Assembly (NCBI GenBank): GCA_012862575.1
Contig: BLSF01000130.1
Span: forward strand, 1-44,877
Direction: 5' to 3'
Source of the DNA: Parietichytrium sp. I65-24A
Taxonomy: Eukaryota; Sar; Bigyra; Thraustochytrida; Thraustochytriidae
DNA length: 44,877 nt
Shown one piece after another: positions 39,806 to 44,877 of the stretch. The translations under genes and the position numbers were made by a program. Below the pieces are notes generated by a model that ran no database searches, was not told the DNA's origin, and worked only from the letters and a program-made list of their open reading frames with translations. Every line of letters starts with the position of its first letter. Position 1 is the stretch's first letter.

Positions 39806-42494
39806 ATGAAAAAGAATCACGTTCACTTCCACTAAGCGCACGTTATACTGCGGTAACTGAAATTGCTACAACTTGCGTCAAGAAAGTGGTATCTGTGACA
39901 CACACTCCAACTCCCTCCTCTTTGTTTTTGTTTTCGTTTGTTCTTTCTTTCTTTTCGTGCTGAACTCAGTAAGTCTCGAGTCTTCGCATCAGGTTCAGCG
40001 AAGGTTGTGATCATGTGCCACGTGAGAGATGGACTGCCTTGATCGAGAACACACCACGCTTGTCCTCGTCGCGCGACATCTTGGCTCAGAGAATCCGAAA
40101 CAAGTTAAAAGGTACAGAGTATCGTGTAGCTTTTTTTCGCACTGTGTGATCACAGCGAGTATGGCTTGGACAGCGATTTCGCCTATCATCGCCTCCGAAC
40201 TCGCTGGAGGACATGACGGGGTTATAAATTATAAAAATAAGAATCTCAACTAATTGAAAGGAAGCTTCTTCTCCTTCAGATGGACCGCCCGGACGTACGT
40301 CGAATCGAGTACTACACCTTGTAGGCGACGGATCGGCTCGGACAAAGAAAGATCGAAGAAAGCAAAGAAAACACGACTCAGCCAATGGAAATGCTTTCTC
40401 GAGGTTCCTGTTCCTCGGTCATTCGAAGCTGCGCGAGTAGCAGCCAGAGCTCACATTCCGTACCTTCGCTGAACTTACCTCAAGTTGCCCATCGATGTTG
40501 CCAAGGCCTGGTGGTTACATTTGCATGCGCTCACATCATGAGTGTCAAAACGAAACCTAGCGTCTTCTTTGAATCGCTCGAGGTCTCTCCAGTGTGAAAA
40601 TTCTGAGATATACGTGTTCATTCACTCACTGACTCAGTCACTCACACTTGTCGCTCTCACTTCCCCACCTCGTCAGTGTAAGGAGGCCAATTGCCTGCTG
40701 TGTTGCAAGTAGAGCTGGCAAACTGCTCGAGAGAGAAGAGAGCATGTTCTACAGTAGTACGGTGTTCACATGAATGACACTAAGCTTATAGGTTGGCTTC
40801 GAGTTTGCGACGCCACTTTCGACACTGTAAGTAAAGTCTTGAATTGCAGCGCTCGCTCCCTCCCACGCAGTGCAGAGGTGTCGCGCAATTACTGTGCTCT
40901 GATGGATCTCCCTCCCACAACAGAAGGCCAACACACGCACAACCAGTCGTAGCGCATGTGCCTGCTTCCATCACTTGCTCGGGCCTGCAGGGCGTTTCGG
41001 AAACTGCATTTTTGGCACTATGAGCCGCAACTCTTTTTCATTGTCATTTTTTTTTGGCAAGTCTGTGAATTTTGTCCATGAAGAATGAAGGAATGAATCA
41101 ACACGTCAACACGAGGCTCACGGAAAGCACATTTTGCTTCTTTGCGCTCTCTGTGCCATGGCTTGAGCCTCTACTAGTGAGGGCGACAATGTGCCACCAC
41201 CTACAAAAGAACCTCTTTCGGGCAATCATCTAAACTTGAACGGGGTGAGAGTAGAGTAGAACTGGCATCCTTACCATGCACTCAATATTTCGAAGTAGGT
41301 CACCAATGCATTCATTGCTTTTTTTTTGATTCCATTTCTTTTTACACTTGATCGACCCTCGGCTCCATCATCTATCACCTGCTTCGTGCATGCTTACTTA
41401 GCATCGTAAAAGTTAGTTAACAAGACCATAATGCCCGCACTCCAAGTACTCCAAGTCTTGGAACGTTTTTCATTCCAGATATTCGAAGCTGTTAGTTACT
41501 CTCTAGCTGGAAACTCGCGGTCAAGCCTAGTCTCGTGTGTTACAAATAAGTGTTGCACTCTCATTTGTCAAAGAATGAAAAGATCACGACTTTCGCTGAA
41601 CTTGCCAACGTTAGACTGGAGCTAGGAGCAATGACACCAGCAAGCGCCGATCTTATATTTTAGGTTAGACCAAGAGTCTAGCGAGGTGTGCGCGCACTTG
41701 CGCACTTGCGTTTTCGTGTCATCCGATTGATACGGTTTCGAGTACCCGCAGTGACGGTATGAGGTTCTATCTCGGCTGGCTACTGCTCGCCCTCCCTGGC
41801 CTCGTGGGACCTTTTTGGCATGCTTCTTTTTCACTCTTCTTGTGCTTCCATTCTGCAGTCTTTCACTGTTCTTTTCACCATCAAACTTTGCACGACGGAT
41901 GAGGAGGCTGTGAAATTAGCGCAGCAGAAGCTCGTGAAGATAATAATAACTAGGTGGCGAGTTCATCGTAGATCTGTGGCTTTGGCCCTTGGCCCGACAT
42001 TCTTATTAAGCTTATTCTCGTTTCTTGGGTCACTTTCTGGTCAATCAATCTGTTTCGGCAAGGATGTACTGAGCGGGAAAGACAAGGGCCGCTACCGTTT
42101 GCTACCCTTCCCGCTACCGCAGCGCATACTCCCTCTACTCATTCATCCCTAACATCAACTCAAAGAGAGCTGTAGTTCAGAGTTCAGCAAAGTTCGCAAC
42201 TCAGAGACCATTGTGAAAACACTATAGACTGCTATTGTCAGTTACTGCGGCCTTTCCTTTTCCATCGTCAACACATCGCTTGATTGGATGTGAAACCCAG
42301 GTCGTGAGTGACGTGAGTGACAGGAAGCACTCATTCGGCTGGCACTCGCGACTGAAAGAAGTGTAGCGTACTTTACGTGCAAAGGTAGCCAGCTGTGCCT
42401 GGCTAGCGGTGCGTGTCTAATAATCCGGACTACAAGTGGCTCGATAGCGCAGCTCTACCGAAAGCGGTGAGGAGTGTAGCGTACTTTTGCTGTG

Positions 42495-42560
42495 TGTAGA
42501 GAAGAGAAGAAAGAGAAGAGAAAGAGAAAGAGGAGAGGGGGGATGAGAGAGAGGGGAAGG
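42495..42560. repeat. Purine-rich GA tract
   Basis: About 65 nt of nearly pure A/G on the plus strand (AGAAGAGAAAGAGAAAGAGG and similar), ending in GAGAGAGAGG. It is a simple repeat with no other assignment. Confidence 0.9.
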
Positions 42561-43355
42561 ACAACAGAATGAAAAGGAATGAGACAATTCATGTCAACTG
42601 AAACAGGGAAGCAGTAGCAGAGATTTGGGCGCTGCTAAGCCTTCTGAGTTGCAACTTTTTGAGAAGCTCTTTCCCCCGTAGGAGTCCTTACAGCTGCCGC
42701 CCTCTGTAATAGTGATCGGGAGTAGTGCGGTACGGACAAAGTACGTCCCAGCGAAACTTCTTCCCTCTCTGGCTAGTCTGCCTATTGGACGCGTTTGCCA
42801 CGAGAAGCCGGAGGCCCTGCACACCAAGCAGCTTCAATTGAGCTCATTTTTCTTGATTGAAAATTGGTAAAGGAGTAAAGGAGAGAGGAGACGGGGAGGG
42901 ATTGTCGGGCTCCGCATCCTCGCAGTCGCGGGAGGGCATTGACAAGAACAACCACAACAACAACTTCAACTTATTTTGACGTGAGTAGAAAAAGATTTGG
43001 GCGCCAGACAGCCATAGGCGCAGAGAACAGAGATAGAAGAGAGAAAACAGTGCAAACAGTAAACCGGAATTCTGATTCTGATTCTGATTGGACGTTCTAC
43101 CAAGGGTTGTGCTAGGATAGGAGGCTTCCTCAGCTCGTGGGCGCCAGGTCCCGTAATGGTTTAGAGCGCTGTACTGTAGCGCGACATTTAGCGCATGGTT
43201 GTTTGTTTTTTGTTTGGCGTTCTGCTCACAACAAGGGGCTACGGAATTCGTAGCTCAAGTTGCGACGTGCTGAAACATCAAATAACAGTTCAACGTACGA
43301 CACTACAAATCGAGCACCTACACCGCACCCTACACGCTGTGAGAGCAGTACCAGC

Positions 43356-43367
43356 AGTACCGGTACT
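43356..43367. promoter_or_regulatory. Palindrome AGTACCGGTACT
   Basis: This perfect 12-bp inverted repeat lies about 110 nt upstream of the LITAF-type gene start. The same 12-mer occurs at 3922-3933, and its 10-bp core occurs at 38999-39008. Confidence 0.45.
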
Positions 43368-43475
43368 TGAGGTACATCCATCCTCGTTTTCGACGGAGAC
43401 ATTGTGTGCAGACACTAAATGTAACGGGGCAGCCGTCGAGTGCGAGTCGCTCCCAGCAAAAGGCAACACGCAAGG

Positions 43476-43970
43476 ATGAGCCTTATTTACGAAGCCCAAC
43501 CGGTGAAGGAAGGGCAGAGGTATATTTACCACAGCAGCACGTCGTCGCAACCGATCGCCCAGCACTACGTGATATCGGACGAAGTGCCGCAGGCGCAAAG
43601 CGTGTATCCCCATGGGCAGCAGCAACAACAGTACATTGCGAGGCCGCAGCGTATTTCCATGCGACAGACGGATGAGGTCGAGTTCCGGGACGCTCGAGTG
43701 CAGCAGGCCTACTTTGTCGACAAACGAACGCTGTACAGGCACGCAGAATCCGACAGAGCCTATTCTATGTACCACCTCAAGGCGTGCCCGTGCGGAACAC
43801 CCATCCTCGTTGACAGAAAGCACGTTGGGATCATGGGCATTTTGGCGTGCATCCTATTGATCTTCGTCTTCTGGCCCTTGTGTTGGCTGCCCCTCGTGCT
43901 CGACTGCTGCAAAGGGCACGAGACTCGGTGCCTCTCCTGCAACAGGGTGGTACACAAAAGTCTCTTTTAA
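43476..43970 (+). CDS. LITAF-domain membrane protein
   Basis: The 164-residue protein has a Gln/Tyr-rich N-terminal part (1-100, with a Gln run at 48-52) and a C-terminal LITAF-like domain. It shows CPC (104-106), a hydrophobic segment with the family's Trp-Pro and turn (IMGILACILLIFVFWPLCWL, 119-138), then HET and CLSC (152-155). LITAF proteins dock on the cytosolic face of late endosome and lysosome membranes through a zinc site formed by the two Cys knuckles. The first knuckle here is CxC rather than CxxC. The open frame continues 12 codons upstream of this ATG without another ATG. Upstream lies the palindrome at 43356-43367. A fit to other cysteine-rich membrane families is possible. Confidence 0.7.
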   Translation: MSLIYEAQPVKEGQRYIYHSSTSSQPIAQHYVISDEVPQAQSVYPHGQQQQQYIARPQRISMRQTDEVEFRDARVQQAYFVDKRTLYRHAESDRAYSMYHLKACPCGTPILVDRKHVGIMGILACILLIFVFWPLCWLPLVLDCCKGHETRCLSCNRVVHKSLF

Positions 43971-44431
43971 ACGCGCTCCTGGATTTTCGCTTTCGACCTG
44001 ACTGTAGATATTGCACTGTGCTCTACCTGACTATTTACTTATTTGACACCCCTTGAAAGTATACTGACGTGAAAACAATTTTGCACCTTTTCGAACTTCG
44101 CAATTTACGCATACTGGCCCAATTTTATTTAAAAAAACACGCAAGCACGTGCACGCAAGAGAGCATTTTGTTAGAGTCATGCGGGTGGAAAAGATCATTC
44201 TCTGCGCCGGCTTTACCTCCAAGGTCTTCAAGAGCTCAGTGCTGCTTTTAGACACGCCTTGTTGTCCGTCTCGGCCAATCCAAACCATCTCAGAACCCAA
44301 GTACTACCAAAGTTCGAGGTGGTGTAGCTCGATGCGTTTTCATCCATTCATCTCAATCAATTATCAATTAAAAGAAAACAAATTGAAGGTCACTATTTCA
44401 ACGTTCATTCAGATTATGTCACTAGTCATTG
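43971..44431. other. Convergent spacer LITAF gene / right acidic gene
   Basis: This AT-rich 460-bp stretch lies between two converging stop codons. It has no gene and no similarity to the region beyond the left acidic gene, so the inverted pair does not extend here. Confidence 0.6.
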
Positions 44432-44877
44432 CTTATTCCTCATCCTCATCTTCATCCTCCTCGTCGTCATCCTCCTGGTTCTGCTCGACCTCCTCGGTCT
44501 CGTTGACCTGCTCGACTGGGGTCTCGGTCTTCTCGACGGTCTCAACCTCCTCAGTCTGCACTGGAGCTGCGACCTCCTCGTTGACCTGCACTGGAGCCTC
44601 GGTGGTCTCGAATGGGACCTTGACGTTCTGCTCCTCCATAGCTGGAGCTGGGTACTCGATGTGGGATGCCATTTTGTTGAGGGTGATGTGTTGTGCAAAG
44701 TGTTGCTTTGTTGTTGTTCTTGCTGTTGCGTTTGGTGACTGCTGCTCTTGCTGCGATGGTCGAAGGCTCAATTCATGATTTGCGACGACGACAAGTGCTC
44801 CGAGCCGCACCCTCGAATTGCGCAGTGAAATCGGTGAGCACTGTACCGGACCAAAGCTGCGCACCGATTTGGCGCAA
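44432..44877 (-). repeat. Right arm of the inverted pair
   Basis: Reverse complement of 1-445 with about ten substitutions and one small indel, nearly all in the 5' flank. Similarity runs to the last base of the window, so the true outer border is not visible. Confidence 0.95.
44433..44672 (-). CDS. Small highly acidic protein, right copy
   Basis: The gene encodes 79 residues identical to the left copy except for one Glu to Asp change in the acidic tail (codon GAA to GAC). Start, preferred codon pattern and 5' flank match those of the left gene. The two genes point toward each other across the window. Near-identity of the coding sequence with a slightly more diverged flank indicates recent duplication, gene conversion or selection. 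The function is unknown; see the left copy for composition. Confidence 0.8.
   Translation of the reverse strand: MASHIEYPAPAMEEQNVKVPFETTEAPVQVNEEVAAPVQTEEVETVEKTETPVEQVNETEEVEQNQEDDDEEDEDEDEE

Larger units (their letters stand above)
38473..43475. other. 5-kb gene-poor region
   Basis: I see no confident gene. Seen: CCGGTAC-type palindrome at 38999-39008; an ORF with F-box-like look at 39545-39805; poly-T runs near 41047 and 41320; direct repeat AGTGTAGCGTACTT at 42360-42373 and 42474-42487 around a TAGCCAG/CTGGCTA hairpin; a GA-rich tract at 42495-42560; AATTCTG-type repeats at 42173-42190 and 43067-43090; and palindrome AGTACCGGTACT at 43356-43367. Confidence 0.5.

Noticed and set aside
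41820-42152. 110-codon plus-strand ORF with a hydrophobic stretch
   Set aside because: ATG present, but composition is irregular with no conserved feature; it is probably chance in a low-complexity region.
42400-42480. TAGCGCAGCTC resembling a tRNA A box
   Set aside because: No B box or acceptor stem on either strand.
43135-43200. tRNA-like stem GCGCT-loop-AGCGC with a 7-nt loop
   Set aside because: No T-arm with a GGTTCGA-type B box follows within the required distance, and no acceptor stem closes.
1-44877. Terminal inverted repeats of a giant transposon or virus
   Set aside because: The interior consists of host housekeeping genes with introns. There is no capsid, polymerase, integrase or recombinase gene, and the repeats are themselves a host-type gene family.

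Overview
The window is nuclear DNA of a unicellular, flagellated, intron-poor eukaryote. Genes are separated by long AT-richer spacers with microsatellites. Most coding regions are single exons, and the few introns I can place are short GT-AG introns of 73-124 nt. The genes are eukaryotic housekeeping genes (Mediator, Ski complex, ribosome biogenesis, SNARE, Golgi or plastid-type transporter) plus two ciliary genes (CFAP45, TMEM107), so the cell builds a cilium at some stage. A thraustochytrid-like or other heterokont protist would fit, but that is inference; no rRNA or marker gene fixes the taxon.

Layout. Both ends of the window (1-445 and 44432-44877) are an inverted pair carrying almost identical genes for a 79-residue very acidic protein. 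A diverged third member of the same family lies at 34410-34700. 1.0-1.4 kb holds a small basic/acidic protein, followed by about 4 kb without convincing genes. 5.5-10.5 kb holds a cation/Ca2+ exchanger (+), a triose-phosphate-translocator-type carrier (-) and an aspartyl/asparaginyl beta-hydroxylase-like protein (-). 11.8-15.4 kb holds a protein with about 13 IQ motifs (+) and a two-exon RGG/CxxC protein (+). 16.0-22.7 kb is a divergent pair, Mediator subunit 4 (-) and Ski3/TTC37 (+, two exons). 23.1-24.6 kb is CFAP45 (-). 25.9-27.3 kb is an unrecognised 494-residue protein (+), convergent with EFL1 (-, 27.5-31.0 kb). 31.5-33.8 kb holds a three-exon Vti1-type Qb-SNARE (-) and a two-exon TMEM107-like gene (-). 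From 34.7 to 43.5 kb the window is gene-poor and contains a decayed reading frame with a helix-turn-helix-like segment (36.5-38.2 kb) and weak fragments. A LITAF-domain protein (+) sits at 43.5 kb, just before the right-hand acidic gene.

The genes do not form a pathway cluster; they are ordinary neighbours. The least ordinary material is (i) the acidic-protein family and its window-spanning inverted pair, (ii) GTAC-centred palindromes, three of which lie about 90-110 nt upstream of start codons, (iii) a 7-nt AATTCTG-type repeat scattered through spacers, and (iv) the decayed multi-frame gene at 36.5-38.2 kb. I found no rRNA, tRNA or CRISPR array and no intact transposase. The gene models rest on reading the sequence and recalling family motifs; no database search was possible.
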